Assembly (NCBI GenBank): GCA_023249645.1
Contig: JAHFCF010000005.1
Span: 62,001 to 126,000 of the forward strand
Direction: 5' to 3'
Length of the DNA: 64,000 nucleotides
Source of the DNA: Elusimicrobiota bacterium
GTDB taxonomy: Bacteria; Elusimicrobiota; Elusimicrobia; UBA1565; UBA9628
The notes below the pieces were generated by a model, which saw only the letters and a list, made by a program, of their open reading frames with translations, did no database searches and was not told the DNA's origin. Position 1 is the first letter of the stretch, and each line of letters starts with the position of its first letter. This document shows positions 14,514 through 22,608 of the stretch, piece after piece. Both the position numbers and the translations under genes were made by a program.

Positions 14514-15512
14514 TCAGAGTCCCTGGCGGACCTGCGCCACGGCCTGCTGCATCGCGCTGAGCTGGGCGAGGGCCTGCTCGACGGTGCGGGTCTTGAGCCC
14601 GCAGTCCGGATCCACCCAGACCTGCTCCGGCTTGAGGACTTCGAGCGCCTTCTCGATGCGCTGGGCCTGGACGGCCGGCGAGTCCGTCCGGTGCGTGTGG
14701 ACGTCGAAGACCCCGAACGAGATGTCCGGCCTAAACGGCGCCTTGGCGAAGAGCGTCAGCAGATCGAGCTCTGAATTGGACATCTCCAGGTCGAAATTCT
14801 GGACGGGCATCTGCAGCATGTCCGGGTAGATGAACTCGAAGGCGCCGTAGCAGACGTGGGTGATGAAGTAGGCTTGGAGGCCTTGCGTCACCGCCTGCAT
14901 GGCTTCGATGGCCACCGGCAGCTCTTCGGGCCGCACCGAGAGGGCGGGTTCGTCCACCTGGATGATCTTGCAGCCGGCGGCGACGAGCGCTTCGACTTCC
15001 CGGCGCAGTTCCCGGGCGATGGCCAGCGCCGTGGCGCGGCGGTTGGGGTAGTGTTCGTTGAACGACCAGTCCATGATCGTGTACGGACCGGTGAGCATGC
15101 CCTTGACGGGTTTCTTCGTGAGGCTCTGCGCGTACTTCCACCAGTCCACCGTGATCGGGCCCGGCCAGCTCACGGCGTCCGTGATGACGGGCTTGTGGTA
15201 GTAGCGGTTGCCGTACGAGCGGACAAGCCCCCCTTCCGTGAATCCTTTAAAGTGCTCGGCGAAATAGGCGACCATGTCGCCGCGGTACTGCTCGCCGTCG
15301 ACCAGGATGTCCAGGCCCAATTCCTCCTGCTTCTGGATCCAGAACGCCGTCGCCTCGCGGGCCTGGGCGTCGAGTTGCGCCTGGGTGATCTGCCCGCGCC
15401 GCGCCGCCGCGCGCGCCGCCACGAGCTTGGGCAATTTCGGGAGACTCCCGACGCTGGTCGTGGGCAAGAGCGGGAGCTTGAGGCCGAGGGCTTCGAGCTG
15501 TTGGCGGGACAT
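14514..15512 (-). CDS. MetE catalytic (C-terminal) domain protein, stand-alone
   Basis: 332 residues, about half of a normal cobalamin-independent methionine synthase. Zinc ligands match MetE: His and Cys in THVCYG, a Glu in the following region, and Cys in VDPDCGLKTR. Substrate loops (TTSVGSLP, DGEQYRGDMVAYF, KGMLTGPYTIMDWSF, IQVDEPALSVR) are intact. It should carry the methyl-transfer chemistry to homocysteine. Stand-alone 'core' MetE proteins are known in several lineages, and their methyl donor is not always methyl-tetrahydrofolate. ATG 15512 is used; upstream in-frame sequence belongs to the neighbour gene in another frame. The partner gene ends 2 bp upstream. Confidence 0.88.
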   Translation of the reverse strand: MSRQQLEALGLKLPLLPTTSVGSLPKLPKLVAARAAARRGQITQAQLDAQAREATAFWIQKQEELGLDILVDGEQYRGDMVAYFAEHFKGFTEGGLVRSYGNRYYHKPVITDAVSWPGPITVDWWKYAQSLTKKPVKGMLTGPYTIMDWSFNEHYPNRRATALAIARELRREVEALVAAGCKIIQVDEPALSVRPEELPVAIEAMQAVTQGLQAYFITHVCYGAFEFIYPDMLQMPVQNFDLEMSNSELDLLTLFAKAPFRPDISFGVFDVHTHRTDSPAVQAQRIEKALEVLKPEQVWVDPDCGLKTRTVEQALAQLSAMQQAVAQVRQGL

Positions 15513-15514
15513 GG

Positions 15515-16522
15515 CTATTGGTTCCCCTTCTGGTCGACCAAGAGGTCGCGCGCTTGGGCGAGGACCGCGAGCTTCTCGAAGGCGCGGCCGCGTGGAAGAT
15601 ATTCCAGCCCATTGGAGGCGGCGAGCATGGCGATGGGTCCGCGCGCCTTTTTGAGCAGGGACTCGGCTTGACGTGCCACATCCGTCGGCGTCTCGAGTCG
15701 GGTGTTGCGGGCGTCCACGATCCCGAGGCTGAGCGCGAGTTGGCTGCCTAACGATTGAATCGCGTCTTGGACCGCCCCTCCGTAGGTCAGGTCGAGCTGA
15801 AGTCCGTCGATGGGCAGATCCTGCAGCTTCGAGTAGAGCTTGGCCGCGTCGCCGAAGGTGATAGAGAGCCACAGCCGCAGGTTCCCTTTGCGCGCCGCGA
15901 TCGCCTTGAGCGCTTCTCCGAGCTTGGAAAGCGCGGCGGGTTCCTTGAGCAGGAACGGCTCCTCGATCACGATCGCGTCCGCGCCCGCCTGGGCCAGCCG
16001 CGCGGCCTCCTCGGCCAGGATGGGGGTCAGCGCCTCCAAGAGCGCATCCGCGTTCTTGTAAGGCGCGCCCTTGATGAGGCTCAGGCGGCTGAGCGTCAAC
16101 GGCCCCAGCAGGGATACGAGCACCGGGCGCTTGGCGGCCGCGCGCGCGAAGGCGACCTCGTCGGCGAGCAGCGGGCCGCTCTCTGAGATGGCGCTCGTGA
16201 CGTGCGGCTGGCGGAAGTAGGTGTTCGTGTCGAAGTAACGCAAGAGGCCTTGAACGCTCACGCCTGGGAGCTGGCCCATGATGTGCGAGACGGCGTCGTG
16301 CCGGCGGACCTGGCCGTCCGAGACGGCGTCGAGTCCGGCTTTGATCTGCTCCGCGAGCGCCTCGCGCGCGACGTTGTCCTGCGCGTTCTTGAGCTCCAGC
16401 TCGCTGAGTTCGCCGCGCTGGCAGGACTCGATGGCGCGGCGCAGCTTCTGCTGGTCCAGCGAGTCGCCGATGCGCGGGTAACTGCCGCTATGAGCCGCTA
16501 CGATGATCATGGAATGTCTCAT
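15515..16522 (-). CDS. MetE-like barrel protein (second half of a two-gene MetE)
   Basis: 335 residues. The start (VAAHSGSYPRIGDS) and general layout are those of a MetE/UROD-type TIM barrel (VLVSLLGPLTLSRLSL, ADAIVIEEPFLLKE, DGLQLDLTYGG, LGIVDARNTRLETP). The Cys zinc ligand of the catalytic domain is lacking, so it probably corresponds to the N-terminal folate-binding half of MetE or a paralogue that works with the catalytic subunit. The two genes are 2 bp apart and surely co-transcribed. Start is ATG 16522 or the in-frame ATG at 16510. Confidence 0.8.
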   Translation of the reverse strand: MRHSMIIVAAHSGSYPRIGDSLDQQKLRRAIESCQRGELSELELKNAQDNVAREALAEQIKAGLDAVSDGQVRRHDAVSHIMGQLPGVSVQGLLRYFDTNTYFRQPHVTSAISESGPLLADEVAFARAAAKRPVLVSLLGPLTLSRLSLIKGAPYKNADALLEALTPILAEEAARLAQAGADAIVIEEPFLLKEPAALSKLGEALKAIAARKGNLRLWLSITFGDAAKLYSKLQDLPIDGLQLDLTYGGAVQDAIQSLGSQLALSLGIVDARNTRLETPTDVARQAESLLKKARGPIAMLAASNGLEYLPRGRAFEKLAVLAQARDLLVDQKGNQ

Positions 16523-16580
16523 TGTAGCACAAACTTGTTTCGTTGACGGTCGCAGGGGATGTTATCTATAGTGAAGCATC

Positions 16581-17159
16581 ATGTCTAAGCCCATCCAAGG
16601 AACGCAGACGGAAAAGAACCTCATCACGGCCTTCGCCGGAGAATCCCAGGCCCGCAACCGCTACACCTACTTCGCGGGACAGGCCCGCAAGGAAGGCTAC
16701 ATGCAGATCGCCTGGGTCTTCGAGGAGACCGCTGATCATGAGAAGGTGCACGCCAAGCGCTTCTTCAGCCTCTTGGAAGGCGGCGAGGCCCAGGTCGCAG
16801 CCCTTTTCCCCGCGGGCAAGGTCGGCACGACCGCGGAGAACCTGAAGGCCGCGGCCGCCGGGGAAGCGTATGAGTGGGGTCACATGTACCCCGGCTTCGC
16901 CAAGACGGCGAGGGCCGAGGGATTCGAGGCGGCGGCCAAGATCTTTGAACTCATCTCCGGCGCTGAAAAATACCATGAGCTCCGCTATCGCGCGCTCCTG
17001 GCCAGCGTGGAGGGCGGATCTGTGTTCAAGAAGAAGGCTAAGGTGACCTGGCGCTGCCGCCACTGCGGCTACACGCACGAGGGCGAGGAAGCTCTTGCGG
17101 TCTGTCCCGCCTGCGCGCATCCTCAGTCCTACTTCGAGGTCATGGCGGAGAACTGGTAA
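16581..17159 (+). CDS. Rubrerythrin
   Basis: 192 residues, normal length. A ferritin-like diiron domain ([48 protein letters not shown]) is followed by a C-terminal rubredoxin-like Fe(SCys)4 site ([20 protein letters not shown]). Rubrerythrins reduce hydrogen peroxide in the cytosol of anaerobes and microaerophiles, with electrons from rubredoxin or reductases; the FAD reductase at 39.7 kb would be a candidate partner. Divergent from the MetE pair. Confidence 0.96.
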   Translation: MSKPIQGTQTEKNLITAFAGESQARNRYTYFAGQARKEGYMQIAWVFEETADHEKVHAKRFFSLLEGGEAQVAALFPAGKVGTTAENLKAAAAGEAYEWGHMYPGFAKTARAEGFEAAAKIFELISGAEKYHELRYRALLASVEGGSVFKKKAKVTWRCRHCGYTHEGEEALAVCPACAHPQSYFEVMAENW

Positions 17160-17184
17160 GGTCGTCGATTCTTCTTTCCGGTCC

Positions 17185-17385
17185 ATGACGGCCAAAGTAT
17201 TAGCCTGGCTGATCTTCGGGCTCATCGGCATGGCCGCCTTCGGCTATGGCCGCAAGCAGGGCCGTCTGAAGGTCCTGGTGATCGCCGGCCTGCTGATGAT
17301 CTACCCCTACTTCGTCGACGGAGCCTGGGCTCTGTGGCTGATCGGCTTGGGGCTGACCGCCGCTCTGTTTGTTTTCCCGGATTAG
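17185..17385 (+). CDS. Small membrane protein, 66 residues
   Basis: Three hydrophobic segments (VLAWLIFGLIGMAAFGYG, LKVLVIAGLLMIYPYFV, LWLIGLGLTAALFVFP) with a basic loop GRKQGRLK. It resembles small conserved inner-membrane proteins that databases often label as amino acid transport proteins without evidence. ATG 17185 lies 26 bp after the rubrerythrin stop. The open frame extends upstream into the rubrerythrin gene, but ATG 17185 gives a natural membrane start. Function unknown. Confidence 0.7.
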   Translation: MTAKVLAWLIFGLIGMAAFGYGRKQGRLKVLVIAGLLMIYPYFVDGAWALWLIGLGLTAALFVFPD

Positions 17386-17421
17386 AATCATTCCAATGGC
17401 ATTTTTTTGTATCCTTGAGGC

Positions 17422-17769
17422 ATGGAAATACGGATTCTAAAAAAACCTATTCCCTTGTCCGAGGTTGTGACGTTGGCCAAGGAGCAGTTCGGCGATATGG
17501 TCAAGGTCGTGGTGGATGTGGAGAGACAAATCTTGGCCATTGGCGGTGATCTCCATTCCGATGAAGAGGCCGTGCTCTTGGAGGATGGCTCTCAACAGGA
17601 GTATTTGTGGGGCATCAATATTTATCCTGAGACAAAAGAAGAAGAACGGATCGAATTCGATTCAATGATCAATGTGCGACCCTCTCAGAATAATCGTTCA
17701 CGAGACGTCGAAGATCTGGCGATCCGCGCGAAGATCTGCGGGGTCGTGAAAATCTGGATTCAGTCTTAA
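17422..17769 (+). CDS. DUF5674 family protein
   Basis: 115 residues. Matches what I remember of DUF5674: LAKEQFGDMVKVVVDVER, LAIGGDLHSDEEAVLLEDGS, LWGINIYP, IEFDSMINVRPSQNNRSR and VEDLAIRAKI. The family is small, cytosolic and without known function; members often sit beside short genes of unknown role. The next gene starts 5 bp downstream and is probably co-transcribed. Confidence 0.85.
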   Translation: MEIRILKKPIPLSEVVTLAKEQFGDMVKVVVDVERQILAIGGDLHSDEEAVLLEDGSQQEYLWGINIYPETKEEERIEFDSMINVRPSQNNRSRDVEDLAIRAKICGVVKIWIQS

Positions 17770-17774
17770 TTTTC

Positions 17775-18104
17775 TTGAAGATCCAACATCTCGATCTGGC
17801 GGCAGGCGGGTGGAGCAGGTTTTCACTGATACAGCAACTGGGAAATGTGGGAAGCGAAGTGGGCCGCGCGTTGAAGTGGAGGGATAGAGACCCTAAGCTT
17901 TTTGACGGAGCCATGGTCAGGGCGCTTGAGCTCTTGGATCTCACGATTCATGATCCGCGCTGGAGGCATCGCTTGAAGGAGCTTACACGGACTCGGGAGA
18001 TGCTTTGCGATGCCTGGCTTGGGGGCAAGGAGTACAACTCGGACTTGGAAGGTCTTAACCGCTACTTTTTCCATTTCGCTCTGGCTTGTGCCAAAGGAAG
18101 GTAG
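17775..18104 (+). CDS. Conserved hypothetical protein, 109 residues
   Basis: All-helical soluble protein with the pattern LIQQLGNVGSEVGRALKWR and LFDGAMVRALELLDLTIHD, then RLKELTRTREMLCDA. I have seen similar proteins in metagenome bacteria but know no function. It starts with TTG at 17775, 5 bp after the DUF5674 stop, and there is no closer ATG or GTG. Coupling to the DUF5674 gene suggests a shared role, perhaps a toxin-antitoxin-like pair, which is only a guess. Confidence 0.7.
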   Translation: MKIQHLDLAAGGWSRFSLIQQLGNVGSEVGRALKWRDRDPKLFDGAMVRALELLDLTIHDPRWRHRLKELTRTREMLCDAWLGGKEYNSDLEGLNRYFFHFALACAKGR

Positions 18105-18107
18105 TTG

Positions 18108-18839
18108 ATGATGAAAGTATCCGGTTCAGTTTATCTTTCTGCTGTCATGTGTTCCGGGCTTGTCTTAAGTGGCTGTCGTTCCTCAGGGCCGATGACTGTT
18201 TCCTCTTCCGCCGATTTCAACCGTTTGTCCGTCCTGGAGGACAAGGTCTGTTCGGGCATCAGCAACTCCTACCAATGCAGCCGGGCCATGGAAAAGACCC
18301 AGTTATCCGCGGTGAAAGGCGCTGTCTCGCGCGAGGGCGCCCGTCTCAGGATCAAGACCTCCACCGGCTCCGTCGTCGAATTGCGCGATTCCGGCGTCGA
18401 GGGCACGGACACTCAGCTGACCTATCAGTTCGCCGGCTTCATGCCCGCCATCAGACAGGATCTCGTGCATGTCCAGTATTTCGAGGGAGACGCCTATCTG
18501 CTGGTCGATCCAGTCACCGCCAGGCAGACCCGCTTGGACGCCATGCCCGTGTCCTCCCCGGACAAGACCAGGATTGCGACAGCCTCCATGGACTTGGAGG
18601 CCCAGTACAACGCCAACCGTGTCAGAGTGCTCAAAGCCATGGACGGCGATTGGCAGATGGAGTATTCTACCGAGCCAAAATCCTGGGGGCCCTCCCAGCC
18701 TCCGGTCTGGCTGGACAACAATACACTACGCCTGGTCCGCTGCCTCAAGCCCTGCTCCGGAGAGTCCCACCAGACCGTGCCGGCGCTTCTTCGTCGCACG
18801 CCCGAGGGGTGGGTCTTGACGGATGAGAAGCGCCCTTAG
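18108..18839 (+). CDS. Predicted lipoprotein of unknown function
   Basis: 243 residues. An N-terminal signal with lipobox (VMCSGLVLSGC) predicts a lipid-anchored periplasmic or outer-membrane protein. The body is mixed alpha/beta with repeated beta-like stretches (GARLRIKTSTGSVVELRDS, VQYFEGDAYLLVDPVT, PPVWLDNNTLRLVRCLKPC). No family recognised. AGGAAGG lies 6 nt before ATG 18108. It follows the 109-residue gene by 3 bp. Confidence 0.75.
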   Translation: MMKVSGSVYLSAVMCSGLVLSGCRSSGPMTVSSSADFNRLSVLEDKVCSGISNSYQCSRAMEKTQLSAVKGAVSREGARLRIKTSTGSVVELRDSGVEGTDTQLTYQFAGFMPAIRQDLVHVQYFEGDAYLLVDPVTARQTRLDAMPVSSPDKTRIATASMDLEAQYNANRVRVLKAMDGDWQMEYSTEPKSWGPSQPPVWLDNNTLRLVRCLKPCSGESHQTVPALLRRTPEGWVLTDEKRP

Positions 18840-18851
18840 TCCTTAACGGCC

Positions 18852-18880
18852 GGGAACTTTTTCGCCCCTCGATCGTATGC
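18852..18880 (+). promoter_or_regulatory. ECF sigma-type promoter, copy 2 of 3
   Basis: 29 bp beginning GGGAACTTTTTCG and ending CTCGATCGTATGC: GGAAC, 16 bp, CGTA. It matches copy 3 (59627-59655) in 24 of 29 positions and copy 1 in 25 of 29, without gaps. It lies on the coding strand, 19 bp before the start of the ribbon-helix-helix gene. Confidence 0.7.
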
Positions 18881-18899
18881 TTATCAGGGGGTGATATCC

Positions 18900-19067
18900 A
18901 TGTTCCGAGTTCCGATGGCGCTTGAGCGCCGGCAGTTTGACGCGCTGAGGCTCTGGTCGAGGCGGGAAGACAAGCCCATGGCCGAAGCCGTGCGGCTGGC
19001 GATCGACTGGTTCATCGTGCAGCAAGACAAAGCAGATCATCAGAAATCTGATGATGTCTGTATTTGA
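18900..19067 (+). CDS. Small ribbon-helix-helix (CopG-like) protein
   Basis: 55 residues. An N-terminal strand (MFRVPMALERRQFDALRL) and two helices (RREDKPMAEAVRLAIDWFI) fit the ribbon-helix-helix fold of CopG/Arc-type DNA-binding proteins, followed by a polar tail. The ribosome site AGGGGGTGA lies 5 nt upstream. It is directly preceded by an ECF-type promoter, so it is probably a target of the sigma factor encoded at 59.7 kb. No toxin gene follows in the next 50 bp; the next gene is a rhodanese. It may be an antitoxin-type regulator or a small stress repressor. Confidence 0.7.
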   Translation: MFRVPMALERRQFDALRLWSRREDKPMAEAVRLAIDWFIVQQDKADHQKSDDVCI

Positions 19068-19114
19068 CGAAAACTTGACATGCCCTGGACACACTATGTC
19101 TCAGAGGTGATGTT

Positions 19115-19507
19115 ATGGAATGGAAACTCGCCCGGAACGATCCGCAGGAGGCCAAGGAGTATTTCGAGGGCAAGATGCGGTTCACCCTGGGTCCGATGGA
19201 GCTCCAGCATTACTGGGAGCAGGGCTCGCCCATGAGCATCGTGGACGTGCGCCGAGAGGAGGACTACGAGAAGGGGCATGTGCCCGGAGCGATCAGCCTT
19301 CCGGAAGAGCGCTGGCAGACTTTCGATGGCTTGAGCCGGGATAAACCCAATATTCTCTACTGCTACTCGGTCGTCTGTCATCTGGCCGCCAAGGCCGCCG
19401 CCTACTTCGCCAGCCGGGGATACTCGGTCTGCGAACTCGAGGGAGGCTTCGACAGCTGGAAGCAGTACAGCCTGCCCCTAGAGAAGGGCGTGCTGGCGCA
19501 CCGTTAG
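19115..19507 (+). CDS. Single-domain rhodanese-like protein
   Basis: 130 residues. Rhodanese fold with VDVRREEDYEKGHVPGAISLP and the active-site Cys in ILYCYSVVCHLAAKAA, then GGFDSWKQYSLPL. The active loop (CYSVVCH) differs from the classic CRXGXR loop, so sulphurtransferase activity on thiosulphate is uncertain. It may move persulphide sulphur on another carrier. GAGGTGA lies before ATG 19115. It follows the ribbon-helix-helix gene by 47 bp and may be read from the same ECF promoter. Confidence 0.88.
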   Translation: MEWKLARNDPQEAKEYFEGKMRFTLGPMELQHYWEQGSPMSIVDVRREEDYEKGHVPGAISLPEERWQTFDGLSRDKPNILYCYSVVCHLAAKAAAYFASRGYSVCELEGGFDSWKQYSLPLEKGVLAHR

Positions 19508-20613
19508 GACTTGAGCAGTTCGCGATACAGGGCGTTCGTCTTGTCGATGGTGTTCGGAAGACTGAAATCCTCGATCATGCGTCGCCGCAGGGCTTGGGCC
19601 GCGGTTCTGGCTTGAGCCGGGTGGTCGAGGATTTCTTCTAGGCGTTGGGCGAGGGCGACGGCATCGCCCGGCTTGAAGAGGAATCTCTCCCCCCCCGGTC
19701 CCAGAAGCTCGCGATTTCCCGCCATGTCCGAGGCCGCGACGGGCACTGCCATGGCCAAGGACTCGCGCAGCGCGCCGGAGAGCCCCTCGCCCGCCACGGC
19801 GGCATTCACGCTGATGTCCAGACAGGAGAGCAGATCAGGGACATCGGTGCGAAATCCCAGCAGAGTGACGTGGTCTTGGAGTCCGAGGCGCTCCACTTCG
19901 CCCTTGAGCCAGGGGCCGTCCGTGTCCCGCCCGGCAAAGAGGAGGTGGAGGCTGCGGCCTTTTTTGAGCAGAAGAGCCGCGGCTTCGAGAAGCACGTTCT
20001 GCCCTTTCCAAGGCGAGGCATTGGCGATCTTTCCGATGAGGGGCTTGCCGTCCGGCAACTCGAGAGATTTCCTAAAAGCCGGATCCGCGGGCTTGGGAGA
20101 GAAGCGCTGGATGTCCACGCCGCTGTGGATCACGCTCACGCGTTCGGCTGACACTCCTGAGTGTACCAGAACGTCCTTGACCGCTCCGGCCACGGCCGCG
20201 ATGCGGTCGATGAGGCGGCTGGAATACTTCCAGCGGCTGAAGGGATTCTTGCCCGGCGCAAACGAGACCCGGCGGCTGACCACCAGGACCGGCGCGGCCC
20301 CGCTCCACGACAGGAGCAGCTTAGCCAGCAGACACACGGCGTGCGCGCGGTTGTGGTGGGCATGGACGACGGAGATGTCTTCTTTCCGGATGAATCTGGC
20401 CAATCGCCAGGCGGAGAAGATGTCGTAGTCTTCCCGCAAAGCCACGGGGAAGGTGGGCAGGCCTCTCTGGCGGGCGTGCGCTTCAAGCCCGCTGCCCGGT
20501 CGGCAGGCGATGGTGACTTGCCAGCCTTTCTGAACGAGGCCTTCGCACAGGGCCAGGAGCTGGGCCGTGCCCCCGGTCCAGCCGTCGGCTTCCGAGACTT
20601 GGAGGGTCTTCAA
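19504..20613 (-). CDS. Glycosyltransferase family 4
   Basis: 369 residues. GT-B fold with GGTAQLLALCEGLVQKGWQV near the start, VHAHHNRAH, VIHSGVDIQRFSP, and the GT4 donor-site motif EGLSGALRESLAMAVPVAAS. It probably adds a sugar to a lipid-linked or lipopolysaccharide-type acceptor at the inner membrane face. I place the start at TTG 20613 (KTLQVSEADGW follows), overlapping the stop of the upstream gene as TTGA. The frame remains open upstream, but that part is the neighbour gene read in another frame. The end touches the convergent rhodanese gene. Confidence 0.88.
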   Translation of the reverse strand: MKTLQVSEADGWTGGTAQLLALCEGLVQKGWQVTIACRPGSGLEAHARQRGLPTFPVALREDYDIFSAWRLARFIRKEDISVVHAHHNRAHAVCLLAKLLLSWSGAAPVLVVSRRVSFAPGKNPFSRWKYSSRLIDRIAAVAGAVKDVLVHSGVSAERVSVIHSGVDIQRFSPKPADPAFRKSLELPDGKPLIGKIANASPWKGQNVLLEAAALLLKKGRSLHLLFAGRDTDGPWLKGEVERLGLQDHVTLLGFRTDVPDLLSCLDISVNAAVAGEGLSGALRESLAMAVPVAASDMAGNRELLGPGGERFLFKPGDAVALAQRLEEILDHPAQARTAAQALRRRMIEDFSLPNTIDKTNALYRELLKS

Positions 20614-21605
20614 GGCTTCTCGTCCGAGAGTTCCGTGGAGGTGATGACCAAGAAGGCATGGCCGGCCGTCTGCTTGGCTAAAGTCGAGAGGGTCGCGTCC
20701 AAGGCCGACGAGGGAGAGCGCGATGATTCCTCGCCGGTCTCCTCGAATTCGGAGAAGACCTCGCCGGACACACCGTAGGCCAACTGGACCCGGACGCTGC
20801 CCCGGGCCCAATACCAGATGAAATTCTCCGGGGGCACAGCCTCGGATTCGAGCTCGGCCGCAAGAGCGATGTCCGCGGGTTTGGGGCCTTTGGCCACGGC
20901 TTTGAAACCCGCTGAGGAGAGGGCGTCCATGATCCGGCTGGAGAGCCGGCGGGCATTCTCCCCCTTCGCTTCGACCGATACGGTGACTGTGGACACGGCA
21001 TGGCGCGCTTGGGAGAGGATCTCGGCGGCCGAGGCCGGGGCCGGGATGCCCTGGCCTTGCGGATTCAGTACGCGCAGATCGCGGTTGACGCGGTCGCGCT
21101 GTTTGGAGAGCTTCAAGAGGCGCAAGGCGAGCTTGAGCCGGGAGAACTTGCCTTGCACCTTCGCCAGCTCCTGTGCAAGGTCCTGCCAGGAGCGGTCGAT
21201 CTCGTCGAGCTTGTCCTTGAGGACCTTGAGGCTGTGCTCGCGGTTCAAGACGGCGAAGGCGTACCAGCTCTGCGGTCCTTCCCAATAGGAGACGACCTCA
21301 ACGCCATCCAAGACCTTGTTGGTCGCTGTTTTGACTTCGTCGGAGACTTCCTGGGAGGAGTTCTCCAGGGTCTCTGTCATGGCTGAGCGGGTCGTGGCCG
21401 AAAGTGAGACGCCCAAGGCTTTGGCCACTTCGGCGCGGGCCTTGTCAGCGGCTTTCTCTTGGGAAGACCCTTCGCCTACGCCCGTGACATACGCGCTGCG
21501 CGGATACGCGGCGCTCTCGCCGGTGAGCCAGTCGGGCTTGTCCTGGCCGCAGAAAGCCGGCGAGGCCAGGAAGAGCGCGGTGCCGATAGAGAAAATGTAT
21601 TTCAT
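20610..21605 (-). CDS. LPP20-like secreted protein
   Basis: 331 residues. A signal peptide (MKYIFSIGTALFLASPAFC) precedes PDWLTGESAAYPRSAYVTGV and KAADKARAEVAKALGVSLSA, which is the LPP20 domain seen in Helicobacter LPP20 and in many diderm proteins. A long helical stretch (about 120-190) and a C-terminal domain rich in Ser and Ala follow. A Cys closes the signal region, so lipidation is possible although the lipobox (SPAFC) is weak. Periplasmic or outer-membrane role unknown; similar proteins take part in envelope assembly and motility. Confidence 0.75.
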   Translation of the reverse strand: MKYIFSIGTALFLASPAFCGQDKPDWLTGESAAYPRSAYVTGVGEGSSQEKAADKARAEVAKALGVSLSATTRSAMTETLENSSQEVSDEVKTATNKVLDGVEVVSYWEGPQSWYAFAVLNREHSLKVLKDKLDEIDRSWQDLAQELAKVQGKFSRLKLALRLLKLSKQRDRVNRDLRVLNPQGQGIPAPASAAEILSQARHAVSTVTVSVEAKGENARRLSSRIMDALSSAGFKAVAKGPKPADIALAAELESEAVPPENFIWYWARGSVRVQLAYGVSGEVFSEFEETGEESSRSPSSALDATLSTLAKQTAGHAFLVITSTELSDEKP

Positions 21606-21621
21606 AAGTGAGTATAGATCA

Positions 21622-22521
21622 TTACGGTTTGAGCAGTTTTAAAAGCGAGTCCGCCGCGCTTTTGGAGATCAAGCCCAGGGTTTTGCGGCCCTCGACCTTG
21701 GCCCAACGGCTTGGACCGTCTTCCTTGCCAAGGAGGATCTTTTCGCTCATGCCTTTGCCTGAGGCTGAGACGACGAAGGAGGGCTTGTTGAACCCGGTTT
21801 TCTTGTCCGGCGCATCAGCCGCGAAGCTGGTGAACCTCAAAGCGGAGACGGCCAGCACGAGCTCTGAGGCCTTATCCGCCGAGAGCCCGGGGGCCGCCCA
21901 GGAACCGCTCGATTTTGTCACGGAGAAGGCTCGCGGCTTCTCCATATGCAGAGCCTGGAGTTCGTCCAGGGAGAACGGCATGAGCGCGCGGCTGCGCCAG
22001 TCGTCAACCGGCCGGTTCAGGAGATAGGGCCGAAGGCCTTCCGCCAGGTATACGGTCGCTTCTCGGTCGCGCCGCCAATAGCAGGAGGATCCCAGGGCTG
22101 ATTTTCCGAACCAGACATCCAGGATCGGCGCCGCGCTTTTTTTGGCATACACGCGCAGGCGCGCGGCATGGGCCTCGTCGAGCCCGTAGTCCGAGAAGCT
22201 CGCGGCGTCGCGCGAGACGGCCGAGCCGATGGAAAGCGAAAGCAGCGAGTCAGCGAACTCTTCTGCTGAGGAAGTTTCGGCTTCGTCCTGGATCGGGGAT
22301 GAGAGGCGCCAGGAACCGGCATTTTCAAGGATAAGACTTTTTCCGCCCGAGACGATCTCGATCTTGGTCAGGTCCGCGGCTTTGACGCCAACCAGGGCTT
22401 GCAAGGCCTGCGGCGGCTTTTCCTTCCAGAAGAAGAATACTGCGGCCGCAACCAAGGCTAAGGTCACGATGACCGTGGCCATGAGGTGGCGACCTTGAGA
22501 TGAAATTGCTCTGAAAATCAT
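21622..22521 (-). CDS. DUF4340 protein of a Gld-type ABC cluster
   Basis: 299 residues. One N-terminal membrane helix (ATVIVTLALVAAAVFFFW) anchors a periplasmic domain with the DUF4340 repeat pattern (LILENAGSWRLSSPI, FSDYGLDEAHAARLRVYA, LDVWFGKSALGSSCYWRRD, AEGLRPYLLN). DUF4340 proteins are coded beside GldG-like genes in many bacteria. The gap to the GldG-like gene (87 bp) is the only one in the cluster and holds a perfect 26-bp palindrome, so it may have its own control. Confidence 0.85.
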   Translation of the reverse strand: MIFRAISSQGRHLMATVIVTLALVAAAVFFFWKEKPPQALQALVGVKAADLTKIEIVSGGKSLILENAGSWRLSSPIQDEAETSSAEEFADSLLSLSIGSAVSRDAASFSDYGLDEAHAARLRVYAKKSAAPILDVWFGKSALGSSCYWRRDREATVYLAEGLRPYLLNRPVDDWRSRALMPFSLDELQALHMEKPRAFSVTKSSGSWAAPGLSADKASELVLAVSALRFTSFAADAPDKKTGFNKPSFVVSASGKGMSEKILLGKEDGPSRWAKVEGRKTLGLISKSAADSLLKLLKP

Positions 22522-22534
22522 TGGAATTTTTTTG

Positions 22535-22577
22535 TTTTACTTTCCCCGGGGAAAGTAAAATTAAAAAAAGTATTATA
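22535..22577 (-). promoter_or_regulatory. -10 box and perfect 26-bp palindrome before the DUF4340 gene
   Basis: 22535-22560 is a perfect palindrome with a CCCCGGGG centre and AT-rich arms. On the minus strand TATAAT (22577-22572) lies just upstream of it, and the DUF4340 ATG (22521) 13 bp downstream. No long T-run follows the hairpin on the minus strand, so an operator or mRNA hairpin is as likely as a terminator. Confidence 0.55.
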
Positions 22578-22608
22578 AAATAAGCATTTTTTGTTAATCA
22601 GGTCGGCA

